This document shows, piece by piece, positions 6,221 through 12,573 of a stretch of DNA of 12,573 bases. The translations under genes and the position numbers were made by a program. The stretch comes from Thermoleophilia bacterium (GTDB lineage Bacteria; Actinomycetota; Thermoleophilia; Gaiellales; Gaiellaceae): positions 1 through 12,573 of the forward strand of contig JABFWJ010000291.1 of assembly GCA_013362295.1 (NCBI GenBank), given 5' to 3'. Under the pieces are notes generated by a model that saw only the letters and a program-made list of their open reading frames with translations, made no database searches and had not been told where the DNA came from. Position 1 is the first letter of the stretch. Each line of letters starts with the position of its first letter.

Positions 6221-6856
6221 CTATGCGACCACGCGGTACACCTGGAACACCTCGGCGTACTCGCGATTGACGTTGATGCCGTGCGTGCGGGCGACGTTCC
6301 AGACGTAGTCGGCGTTCGCATACCGGCGGTGCTGCTGTGACGCGTACTTCTGGAGGGCCGCGACCTTCCGCTCGATGTGGCGGTTCTCGAGCGCGAAATA
6401 TGCCTGGTAGGAGAAGTCGAAGTTGTTCCACGGGATCTCGTACCCGAGGATCGTCGTGCGCTTGAACGCGCGCAGGCCTTCGCTCGCGATCGTCTGGTGA
6501 TCCTGGTGCACGTCATGCACCGACGGCATGAAGACGCAGTCGGGCTCCCACTCGTTCCAGATCTCGATCAGCAGCTCGAGGATCTCCTGCCGGTGCTCGG
6601 GGAACGTGCGCACGTCGAAGTCGTGCACGGTGAGGTTCTCGGCGGGAATCCCGATCTCCGCCGTCGCGTCCTTCACTTCCCGCGCGAGCGTGTCCGGCGC
6701 GAACCCATCGGGCAGCGAGCGGGTCGCGATCGAGAAGGCGACGTAGTGCACGTCCGCGCCCGCCTCGACCATGCGCGCCATCGTCCCGCCGCAGCCGAAC
6801 TCGCCGTCGTCGGTGTGCGGAGCGAGCACGAGCGCGCGCTTCACACCCTCGATCAC
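6221..6856 (-). CDS. PIG-L/LmbE-family zinc-dependent N-deacetylase
   Basis: 211 residues from GTG 6856. Members of this fold remove an acetyl group from GlcNAc-type sugars (for example MshB, PIG-L) or similar conjugates. The N-terminal zinc motif is LAPHTDDGEFGCGG, with H14, D16, D17 and E19 in the AHPDDE position; the second metal/catalytic motif is SVHDVHQDH, with H117 and H120. Length and motif spacing fit a single-domain enzyme without a signal peptide, so it is probably cytoplasmic. The start codon overlaps the stop of the O-antigen-ligase-like gene (GTGA, 6856-6853), making it the last gene of a three-gene coupled unit. The context suggests the substrate is a sugar in a surface glycan or its lipid-linked precursor; mycothiol or another small-molecule substrate is not excluded. 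Confidence 0.85.
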   Translation of the reverse strand: MIEGVKRALVLAPHTDDGEFGCGGTMARMVEAGADVHYVAFSIATRSLPDGFAPDTLAREVKDATAEIGIPAENLTVHDFDVRTFPEHRQEILELLIEIWNEWEPDCVFMPSVHDVHQDHQTIASEGLRAFKRTTILGYEIPWNNFDFSYQAYFALENRHIERKVAALQKYASQQHRRYANADYVWNVARTHGINVNREYAEVFQVYRVVA

Positions 6857-8292
6857 GCCGGTTGCTCCTCGCGCGTGCGCGCACCGACGGCGACGAGCGC
6901 AAGCAGAGCCCAGAACGTCGGGTCCTCGAAAAGCGCGTTGTAGAAGACGCAGTGCACGAGAATCGCGACCAAGGCTAGTCCGAGCGCGAGACGCGCAGCC
7001 CCGTCGTAGTCGCGTCCGACGCGGCGAAACGCCAGCACGAGCGCGGTTGCCGAGAGCCAGAGCAGCAACGCGAGGCCGGGGAAGCCGGACTCCGCGGCGA
7101 CCGTGATCGGCGTCGTATGCGACGCCGCGGCCTTCGGCTCCTTGCCGCGAAGGTGCGCGACCTCCGCGTAGGCGCGCCGGAACCCGCCGACGCCGACGCC
7201 GGCGACCGGGTGGTGGAGCGCAACCTTCACGCCCTTCGTTGCGAGAGTCGAGCGCCCGCTCGTGACGTGCGAGAGCGATGCCTTGTGGCGGATCGCGGGA
7301 GACGCCATCCCGCCCGCGACGAGGACGACCAGTGCGACCGCGACGAGCAGCAGGCTCCGCTTCCGCCACAAGACGATCGCGGCCACGAACGTCGCGACCA
7401 TGAGCGCAACGAAGCTCGACTGCGAGAACGAGGGCAGAAGACCGGCCCACGTGATGCCGAGCGTCAGCGCGGCGGCGATCGCCCACAGCGGGTCGACGCG
7501 TCGGCGCAACACGACGACGAGGCTCGCCAGGATCCCGACCACGAGAAAGCGTCCGTAGATCGACGGGTCGTAGAAGACCGAGTTGACGCGGTAGAACCAG
7601 CCGCTCGGCGCATACGCGTTGTCGACCCGCACCTTCGGGTTCCAGAAGATGTTGCGCGTCTCGTACTGCACGATCCCGATCACCGCGAACGCGAGCGCCA
7701 TCACGGCCAGCTGCACGTAGAGCGTGAGCACCCACACGCGCGACCAGACGAGGCGCGCCAGCACGACGGTGAGGAGGCCGAACGGGAGCACGAAGAAGAG
7801 GAGCTCGATCGCCCCCTGGCGCACGTCCTCCGTCCAGAGGATCGACACGCCCTCCCACCCCACGAAGGCTGCGAGCGGCCAGGCGAGCCAGCCGAGCTCG
7901 CGTGCGTGCAGCTCGTCGCCGAAGAGATCCCACGCCAGCGCGACGGCCGCCGCCGCGACCACGCCGTACAGCGGCAGCAAGAGATTCGCCTGCGTATCGC
8001 CGACATGCACGGGGAAGCGCGCCGGGACGCACGCCAGGGTCGCGAGCGCGAGCAGCCACGGCACGCGCAGCACGATCCAGCCGCCGACACCGGCACCGAC
8101 CGCGCCGAGCACCGCGGCCGCGGCGAGCAGGCGGTGGTGGCCGTGCGGCGCGAGGTAGACCGCGAGCCCGGCGCAGCCGAGGGCCCAGCCTGCGAGCCCC
8201 GCGATCCGCGCCTCGCGCCGCGCGGCGACGATCAGCAGCGCCAGCCCGAGCGCGCCGACCGCACCGGCGGCCTCCGCCACCCCTGCCGTCAC
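6853..8292 (-). CDS. O-antigen ligase/polymerase-type (Wzy_C) polytopic membrane protein
   Basis: 479 residues from GTG 8292. About 11-12 hydrophobic segments run through the protein, with a larger polar section around 210-245 (IGIVQYETRNIFWNPKVRV followed by YRVNSVFYDPSIYGRFL). The Wzy_C signature is in the third quarter: ALHHPVAGVGVGGF (H361, P362, G365, G367, F371), then SHTTPITVAAESGFPGL (H392, E401, G403) leading into a membrane helix, as in O-antigen ligases (WaaL), polymerases (Wzy) and PglL-type protein glycosyltransferases. These enzymes transfer or polymerise lipid-linked glycans on the outer face of the membrane. The gene overlaps its neighbours by four bases on both sides (GTGA at 8292-8289 and 6856-6853), between a surface-anchored Ig-domain protein and a sugar deacetylase. 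Ligase, polymerase and protein glycosylase cannot be told apart here. Confidence 0.83.
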   Translation of the reverse strand: MTAGVAEAAGAVGALGLALLIVAARREARIAGLAGWALGCAGLAVYLAPHGHHRLLAAAAVLGAVGAGVGGWIVLRVPWLLALATLACVPARFPVHVGDTQANLLLPLYGVVAAAAVALAWDLFGDELHARELGWLAWPLAAFVGWEGVSILWTEDVRQGAIELLFFVLPFGLLTVVLARLVWSRVWVLTLYVQLAVMALAFAVIGIVQYETRNIFWNPKVRVDNAYAPSGWFYRVNSVFYDPSIYGRFLVVGILASLVVVLRRRVDPLWAIAAALTLGITWAGLLPSFSQSSFVALMVATFVAAIVLWRKRSLLLVAVALVVLVAGGMASPAIRHKASLSHVTSGRSTLATKGVKVALHHPVAGVGVGGFRRAYAEVAHLRGKEPKAAASHTTPITVAAESGFPGLALLLWLSATALVLAFRRVGRDYDGAARLALGLALVAILVHCVFYNALFEDPTFWALLALVAVGARTREEQPA

Positions 8293-9218
8293 GCGACCAC
8301 CACGGTGCATTTCGCGGAGTGCCTGCCGGCCGTGATGAAGAGGCGGAAGACACCGATCGACCTCGGTGCACGAAAATGCAGCGTTCCCGTCCGCTGGACG
8401 CCCGAGCGCCCGCGCAGCTTCCACTGCACGCTCGGGTAGTCGGTGGAGACGCGCAGCGCGAACTTGCCGCGCGGGCGCACGACGACGCGGTCGCGCCCGA
8501 GCGCGAGGTACCGCACCTGCGCGATCGCGAACGGGAACGGCTTCGAGCGATTCTCCGCCTCGTCCTGCGCCGAGACGGTCAAGAGGTAGCGCCCGGGGAG
8601 CACGGCCTTCGGCGGCTTGCCGAGCTTGCCGTTCCAGTGCAGCTCCCCGGTCTGCTTCTGGCTGCGCGTGAACTCGACCTGCCCGCCGCGCACCGACAGG
8701 ATCCCGTGCGCGCGCTCGTTGATCCGGTACGGAACGGTGAACGAGTCGCGACGCCCGTCGCCGTCCGGGGAGAGCAGCGGGTAGAGCGGGTGCCGGACCG
8801 TGATCACCGGGGGCTTGGTATCGATGCGGATCGGGCTCGGCAGGACGATCGTCCGGTGCGAGCGGAGCAGCTTGACGACGGGCATGTAGACACCGTCCGG
8901 CTCGGCGATCCCGCTGCTCGTGAACCCGTCCCAGACGAGGTCGAGCCGCGCGCCGCGCGGGAACGTCCGGGCCGCCTGCAGCTCGCGCACGCGATCTCCC
9001 CGCGCGTCCTCGATCCACGCCTCGAGCCGCTCGCGCGTGCGCAGGCGGAACTGCACGTGCGCCGTCCGGTGCTGCACGCCGTTCTGCGAGAAGAGCGGCG
9101 TGACCTTCGTGCCCGCGATCGGTGACTTCTCGAGCTTCGCCCCTTCGGTGATCACGAAGGCGACGGCGGTCGCCGCGAGCAGGGCAAGGACGATCGCCGT
9201 CGGCAGGACCCGGGACAC
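8289..9218 (-). CDS. Membrane-anchored extracellular protein with FlgD-like Ig domains
   Basis: 309 residues from GTG 9218. The frame is open for a further 93 codons upstream through the neighbouring permease, but that part is Arg/Pro-rich antisense-like sequence, and a -10 box just before GTG 9218 supports the short form. A hydrophobic segment (5-24) is a signal anchor. Residues about 50-120 form a first FlgD-type Ig domain (RLDLVWDGFTSSGIAEPDGVY). Residues about 135-235 form a second one, with PLLSPDGDGRRDSF, a calcium-site-like acidic loop, and ELHWNGK...PGRYLLTVSAQDEAENRS. Residues 236-309 look like another beta-sandwich. There are no catalytic motifs, so it is probably structural or adhesive, or a carrier or acceptor. 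It is the first gene of the coupled unit with the ligase and deacetylase, which suggests involvement with the same surface glycan. Confidence 0.75.
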   Translation of the reverse strand: MSRVLPTAIVLALLAATAVAFVITEGAKLEKSPIAGTKVTPLFSQNGVQHRTAHVQFRLRTRERLEAWIEDARGDRVRELQAARTFPRGARLDLVWDGFTSSGIAEPDGVYMPVVKLLRSHRTIVLPSPIRIDTKPPVITVRHPLYPLLSPDGDGRRDSFTVPYRINERAHGILSVRGGQVEFTRSQKQTGELHWNGKLGKPPKAVLPGRYLLTVSAQDEAENRSKPFPFAIAQVRYLALGRDRVVVRPRGKFALRVSTDYPSVQWKLRGRSGVQRTGTLHFRAPRSIGVFRLFITAGRHSAKCTVVVA

Positions 9219-9226
9219 GCCGCGCG

Positions 9227-9232
9227 ATTCTA
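9227..9232 (-). promoter_or_regulatory. Predicted -10 box of the surface-glycan operon
   Basis: TAGAAT on the minus strand, eight bases before GTG 9218, inside the 29-bp gap after the permease stop. The spacing matches the pentapeptide gene's box and predicts a leaderless message. It separates this operon's transcription from the upstream sulfur genes. Confidence 0.5.
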
Positions 9233-9247
9233 CGCTGGAGGCGTGGG

Positions 9248-10120
9248 CTACTCGGTCACGGGTGCGAGGCGCCGCACGCGGCGGCCGCGCAGGTCGAGCG
9301 CGAGCCAGACGAGCAGCGTGGCGCCTCCGAGCGCGACCCCAACCTCGACGATCGTGGTCGCCGCGGGCAGGTCGACGACCTTGATCCCGGAGAGGACGAG
9401 GATGAACGCGAACGCGATCCGGAGAGCCCGCTCGGGCACGCGGATCGACATCTGCGAGCCGAGCAGGACGCCGGGGATCGACCCGACCAGCAGCCACGCC
9501 ATCGCGTGCACGTCGACGTTCCCGTGCAGCAGGTGGCCGGCACCGGCGACCCAGAGCAGCATCGCGGCATGCAGAAGGTCCGTGCCCACGATCCGGCGTG
9601 CACTCAGCGGGAAGAGCAGCAGCATCGCGAGGCCGAAGAAGGTGCCGGACCCGACCGAGGTCAAGCCGACGACGAAGCCGAAGGTCGCTCCGACGATCAC
9701 GGCGAGGATGCGGTCACGCGGAGCGACGTCGAACTGACGCACCTTCAGCGGCCGGACGAAGGTCTTCACGAGGAAGCCCACGCCGCCTGCGATCAGCGAC
9801 CAGCCGACGATCGTGCTCATCGTCTTCTCGGTGCCGTCGCCGAACGACGATGCGATCTGCACGCCGAGGAGGGAGAAGGGAGCCGAGCCGACCAGCAGCC
9901 ACAGCGCGAGCCGCGTGTGCACGTTGCCGAGCTGCCGGTGGCGAAACGCGCCGAACGACTTGAAGATGGCGCCGTGCAGGATGTCCGTGCCGACCGCCGT
10001 CTTCGGGTCGAAGCCGAAGAGCAGGATCAGCATCGGCGTCATCAGGCTGCCGCCGCCCATCCCGGTCATGCCGACGAGCGAGCCGACCGCCAGGCCCGCG
10101 AGCGCGAACTGCCAGGTCAC
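9248..10120 (-). CDS. TSUP/TauE/SafE-family anion permease, probable sulfate or sulfite transporter
   Basis: 290 residues from GTG 10120, with about eight membrane helices. The family's internal duplication is visible: GSLVGMTGMGGGSLMTPML...TAVGTDILH (about 13-49) and GLTSVGSGTFFGLAMLLL...RRIVGTDLLH (about 152-184). TSUP proteins move small sulfur-containing or organic anions such as sulfite, sulfonates and sulfate. The start overlaps the DUF4395 stop (GTGA, 10120-10117) and the pair follows cysD-cysN on the same strand. Supply of sulfate to the ATP sulfurylase is therefore the likeliest role, as proposed for CysZ-like TSUP proteins in actinobacteria; export of sulfite is the alternative. It is probably the last gene of the sulfur operon, since a separate -10 box follows. 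Confidence 0.85.
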   Translation of the reverse strand: MTWQFALAGLAVGSLVGMTGMGGGSLMTPMLILLFGFDPKTAVGTDILHGAIFKSFGAFRHRQLGNVHTRLALWLLVGSAPFSLLGVQIASSFGDGTEKTMSTIVGWSLIAGGVGFLVKTFVRPLKVRQFDVAPRDRILAVIVGATFGFVVGLTSVGSGTFFGLAMLLLFPLSARRIVGTDLLHAAMLLWVAGAGHLLHGNVDVHAMAWLLVGSIPGVLLGSQMSIRVPERALRIAFAFILVLSGIKVVDLPAATTIVEVGVALGGATLLVWLALDLRGRRVRRLAPVTE

Positions 10121-10611
10121 CGCGCCACCTCGGGCGGCAGCGGGCAGGAGACGAACGGCCTGCCGCGGAGGAGACAGCCGAGCTTGTACGCCTCGCAGCC
10201 CGTGCAGAACCCCGTCACGGCGGCGAGCAGGGCGAGCCCGGCGACGAGCAGCCCGAGGGCGGCTCCGACCAGGTGCCAGCCGGCCGCGTAGGCGGCCGAC
10301 GCTGCGCTCAAGACGACGAGCCCGACGACGTTCGCCGCGCGCGGCGGGCGCGAGTCCTCGAGCGGCCCTTCGCCGAAGCGCGGCTGGATCACCTCGAAGT
10401 AGAGGAGACACGGCAGGCAGTACCGGCGCCCGGCGACGAGCCCGATCGCCAGCTGCAGCGCGAGGGCGGCGAGCAGCCACCACCAACCGGTGGCGAGCGC
10501 GACCACCGCGACCGTCCCGACGACGGCCTGGTTCGTGCGTGGCGCCCGTGAGTCGATGACCTGCAGATCCCGGTAGGGATCGGCGCGGCGCCGCAAACCG
10601 CTACGCCGCAT
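10117..10611 (-). CDS. DUF4395-family membrane protein
   Basis: 164 residues if it starts at ATG 10611, which overlaps the cysN stop by 11 bp; TTG 10596 is an alternative. The N-terminal motif VIDSRAPRTNQAVVG (about 18-32) is the DUF4395 signature, followed by about four membrane helices in two pairs (about 30-60 and 95-133). Two CxxC pairs face the helix ends: C65-LP-C68 (RRYCLPCLLYFE) and C136-TG-C139 (GFCTGCEAYKLGC). Conserved cysteine pairs at the membrane suggest thiol redox or sulfur handling. DUF4395 genes are often near thioredoxins or rhodaneses, and here one lies between cysN and a TSUP permease. Its biochemical role is unknown; electron transfer or coupling to the permease are guesses. 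Confidence 0.8.
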   Translation of the reverse strand: MRRSGLRRRADPYRDLQVIDSRAPRTNQAVVGTVAVVALATGWWWLLAALALQLAIGLVAGRRYCLPCLLYFEVIQPRFGEGPLEDSRPPRAANVVGLVVLSAASAAYAAGWHLVGAALGLLVAGLALLAAVTGFCTGCEAYKLGCLLRGRPFVSCPLPPEVAR

Positions 10612-11878
10612 CGACCACCATTCCGGCGCCCACCGTGTCGTTCGTCGACTCGTCGATGAGGATGAACGCCCCGGTCGCGCGGTTGCGCGCATACCGGTCG
10701 ACCGCGAGCGGCTCGGCCAGGCGGAAGCGCACGATGCCGAGGTCGTTCAGCTCGAGCCTGCCGGTCGACGTCCGGTCGTCCAGCGTGGAGATGTCGACGA
10801 CCGAGACGATCTCGTCCACCCGGGCGGTCACCGTGCGCGTGGCCTGCTTGACGAGCAGCCGCGCAGAATCCTCCAGAGGGCGGTCGCTCATCCAGGAGAC
10901 CCGCGCGGTCAGCTCGCGCGCCGTCACCGGCGGCTGGTCCGGGTCGGCGAGCAGGTCGCCGCGGGAGACGTCGACGTCGTCCTCGAGCCTGAGTGTCACC
11001 GACTGGCCGGGAAGCGCCTCCTCGATCTCCTGGCCCGCGTCGTCGACGGCCGCGACCCGGGTGCGCAGGCCCGAGGGGAGCACGACGACCTCGTCGCCGG
11101 CGCGCCAGACACCGCTCGCGACTCGACCGGCATACCCGCGGTAGTCGTGGTGCTCGTCCGCCATCGGCCGGATCACCCACTGCACGGGGAAGCGGCGGTC
11201 CTCGTGGTTGCGGTCGCCGGAGATCTCGACCGTCTCGAGGTGCTCGAGCAGCGTCAAGCCGTCGTACCAGGGCATCGCTTCGGTCTGCTCGACGACGTTG
11301 TCGCCCTTGAGCGCCGAGATCGGGATCGCCGTCTCGTCGCGCACGCCGAGCTGCGAGGTGAGGAACGCGAGCTCTTCCGCAATCTCGTCGAACCGCTCCT
11401 CGGAGAAGTCGACGAGGTCCATCTTGTTGACGGCGTAGACAACGTGCGGCGTCTCGAGCATCGCGGTGATGTACGAGTGGCGGCGTGTCTGCTCGATCAC
11501 GCCCTTGCGCGCGTCGACGAGGATGACGGCGACGTCGGCAGTCGACGCGCCAGTGACCATGTTGCGCGTGTACTGCACGTGACCCGGCGCATCCGCAAGC
11601 TGAAAGCGGCGGCGCGGAGTGACGAACGAGCGGTAGGCAACGTCGATCGTGATGCCCTGCTCGCGCTCCGCGCGCAGCCCGTCCGTCAGCAGCGCGAGGT
11701 CGACGTAGTCGTGGCCGCGGCGGCGCGATGCATCTTCGATGTGCTCGAGCTGGTCGACGAGAATCTGCTTCGTGTCGTAGAGCAGGCGGCCGATCAGCGT
11801 CGACTTGCCGTCGTCGACGGAGCCCGCCGTCACGAGGCGTAGCAGCTCGGTGTCCAGGAATTCCTGGGAGGTGGCCAT
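10601..11878 (-). CDS. cysN: Sulfate adenylyltransferase subunit 1 (GTPase)
   Basis: 425 residues. CysN is the EF-Tu-like GTPase that, with CysD, makes adenosine 5'-phosphosulfate from ATP and sulfate, GTP hydrolysis driving the reaction. All G-motifs are present: G1 GSVDDGKS (19-26), switch region EREQGITIDVAY (71-82), G3 DAPGH (96-100), G4 NKMD (151-154) and G5 SALKG (188-192). Beta-barrel domains follow (about 225-425). The protein stops at the end of the GTPase part and has no fused APS kinase (CysC) domain, so the organism either carries cysC elsewhere or reduces APS directly. ATG 11878 has only a weak ribosome site (GGGAC). The gene is separated from cysD by about 100 bp of repeats but overlaps the DUF4395 gene downstream. 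Confidence 0.95.
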   Translation of the reverse strand: MATSQEFLDTELLRLVTAGSVDDGKSTLIGRLLYDTKQILVDQLEHIEDASRRRGHDYVDLALLTDGLRAEREQGITIDVAYRSFVTPRRRFQLADAPGHVQYTRNMVTGASTADVAVILVDARKGVIEQTRRHSYITAMLETPHVVYAVNKMDLVDFSEERFDEIAEELAFLTSQLGVRDETAIPISALKGDNVVEQTEAMPWYDGLTLLEHLETVEISGDRNHEDRRFPVQWVIRPMADEHHDYRGYAGRVASGVWRAGDEVVVLPSGLRTRVAAVDDAGQEIEEALPGQSVTLRLEDDVDVSRGDLLADPDQPPVTARELTARVSWMSDRPLEDSARLLVKQATRTVTARVDEIVSVVDISTLDDRTSTGRLELNDLGIVRFRLAEPLAVDRYARNRATGAFILIDESTNDTVGAGMVVDAA

Positions 11879-11894
11879 CAGTCCCGAAAGGCTC

Positions 11895-11970
11895 GAATCT
11901 GGTTCGGCTCTACCGAATCAGGTTCGGCTCCACTGACGGAATCTGATTCGCCGCAGGCGAACCAGATTCC
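11895..11970. repeat. Cluster of four 13-bp repeats with a long hairpin between cysD and cysN
   Basis: Three direct copies of a GAATC(T/A)G(G/A)TTCG(G/C) unit lie at 11895-11907, 11915-11927 and 11939-11951, and one inverted copy at 11957-11969. The first two are the start of a 20-bp tandem repeat. Copies three and four form a stem, 11938-11952 with 11956-11970, around a 3-base loop. The single DNA mismatch (A11946/C11962) becomes a G-U wobble in the minus-strand transcript, so the cys mRNA would carry a 15-pair hairpin. The unit fills most of the 102-bp gap between genes that are often tightly coupled. Confidence 0.75.
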
Positions 11971-11980
11971 AGCTTTGCGC

Positions 11981-12573
11981 TTAGAAGTAACCGACACGCT
12001 TCCGATCCTCCATCGCCGCGTCCGAGACGCGGTCGTCGGCGCGGGTCTCCCCGCGCTCGGTGACTCGGGTGGCGGCGATCTCCGCCACGACGGCGTCGAT
12101 CGTCGCGGCCTCGCTGACGACGCAGCCCGTGCACGTCATGTCGCCGACGGTGCGGAAGCGCACCGACGCGACGAACGGCGCCTCGTCCGGGAACCGCTCG
12201 ACGAAGTCGGAGACCGCGTAGAGCATCCCGTCGCGCCTGAACACCTCGCGCTCGTGGGCGAAGTAGATGTTCGGCAGCTCGAGGTTCTCACGCGCGATGT
12301 ACTGCCAGACGTCGAGCTCCGTCCAGTTCGAGATCGGGAACACCCGGATGTGCTCGCCCTTCCGGATACGCGCGTTGTAGAGATCCCAGAGCTCGGGCCG
12401 CTGCGCGCGCGGGTTCCACTGGCCGAAGTCGTCGCGGAAGCTGAAGATGCGCTCCTTCGCGCGCGCGCGCTCTTCGTCGCGGCGGGCGCCGCCCATCGCG
12501 GCGTCGAACCCGTGCGTCTCGATCGCGTCGAGCAGCGTCGTGGTCTGCAGCTGGTTGCGGGAGGCGCGCGGGC
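11981..12573 (-). CDS. cysD: Sulfate adenylyltransferase subunit 2, 5' end outside the window
   Basis: The visible C-terminal 196 or so residues of CysD, the ATP-pyrophosphatase-fold catalytic subunit of ATP sulfurylase. The reading frame is open to the right edge (ASRNQLQTTTLLDAIETHGF). Family-typical segments follow: FDAAMGGARRDEERARAKER, then FSFRDDFGQWNPRAQRPELW, RIRKGEHIRVFPISNWTELD, and the C-terminal ATRVTERGETRADDR..AAMEDRKRVGYF. TAA at 11983-11981. The N-terminal PP-loop would lie beyond the window. Upstream genes and the operon promoter are likewise not visible. Confidence 0.95.
   Translation of the reverse strand, partial: PRASRNQLQTTTLLDAIETHGFDAAMGGARRDEERARAKERIFSFRDDFGQWNPRAQRPELWDLYNARIRKGEHIRVFPISNWTELDVWQYIARENLELPNIYFAHEREVFRRDGMLYAVSDFVERFPDEAPFVASVRFRTVGDMTCTGCVVSEAATIDAVVAEIAATRVTERGETRADDRVSDAAMEDRKRVGYF

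Noticed and set aside
7117..8439. 440-codon plus-strand frame opposite the O-antigen-ligase gene
   Set aside because: Composition is rich in R, D, H and A without domains; it mirrors the membrane protein on the other strand.
10612..10692. Longer form of the DUF4395 protein starting at 10692
   Set aside because: The extra 27 residues lie inside the cysN 3' end and are Arg/Ser-rich; the conserved DUF4395 motif begins shortly after ATG 10611.

Overview
This 12.6 kb window is very GC-rich and almost every confident reading frame ends its codons in G or C. Together with a class II (actinobacterial-type) HelD-like helicase, a secreted chaplin-like protein, GTG starts and several apparently leaderless genes, this points to a high-GC actinobacterium, perhaps a deep-branching one such as Thermoleophilia. 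The class assignment is an inference, since the window holds no rRNA or other phylogenetic marker. No tRNA, rRNA, CRISPR array, transposase or integrase was seen.

Left part (1-4.6 kb): a HelD-like RNA-polymerase-recycling helicase on + is broken by one apparent missing base near position 1003. Its tail overlaps a convergent 57-residue membrane protein on -. Then come a secreted lytic transglycosylase (+), a membrane-anchored protein with an HEAWH zincin-like motif (-) and, diverging from it, a pentapeptide-repeat protein (+). A perfect 13-bp-stem inverted repeat sits in the divergent promoter region.

Middle part (4.6-6.2 kb, all -): a perfect 15-bp-stem hairpin separates the pentapeptide gene from a secreted protein with two chaplin-like domains, which has a strong Shine-Dalgarno sequence. 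Upstream of this is a two-gene unit, an XRE repressor followed by a minimal nucleotidyltransferase (ATGA overlap). It resembles a toxin-antitoxin or defence pair. A 20-bp near-palindrome overlaps its predicted -10 box and looks like an autoregulatory operator.

Right part (6.2-12.6 kb, all -): first a three-gene translationally coupled unit (GTGA overlaps) encoding a membrane-anchored protein with FlgD-like Ig domains, an O-antigen ligase/polymerase-type membrane protein and a PIG-L/LmbE zinc deacetylase. These plausibly make, attach or trim a surface glycan. Upstream of it lies a sulfate-assimilation operon in the order cysD, cysN, DUF4395, TSUP/TauE permease. The last three genes overlap, whereas cysD and cysN are separated by about 100 bp filled with four copies of a 13-bp repeat, two of which form a long hairpin. 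cysD runs off the right edge.

The features most deserving a second look are the chaplin-like protein, the XRE/nucleotidyltransferase pair with an altered third catalytic position and its operator, the glycan operon, the repeat cluster between cysD and cysN, the recurring TAnnnT-to-start spacing that suggests leaderless transcription, and the 57-residue membrane protein.
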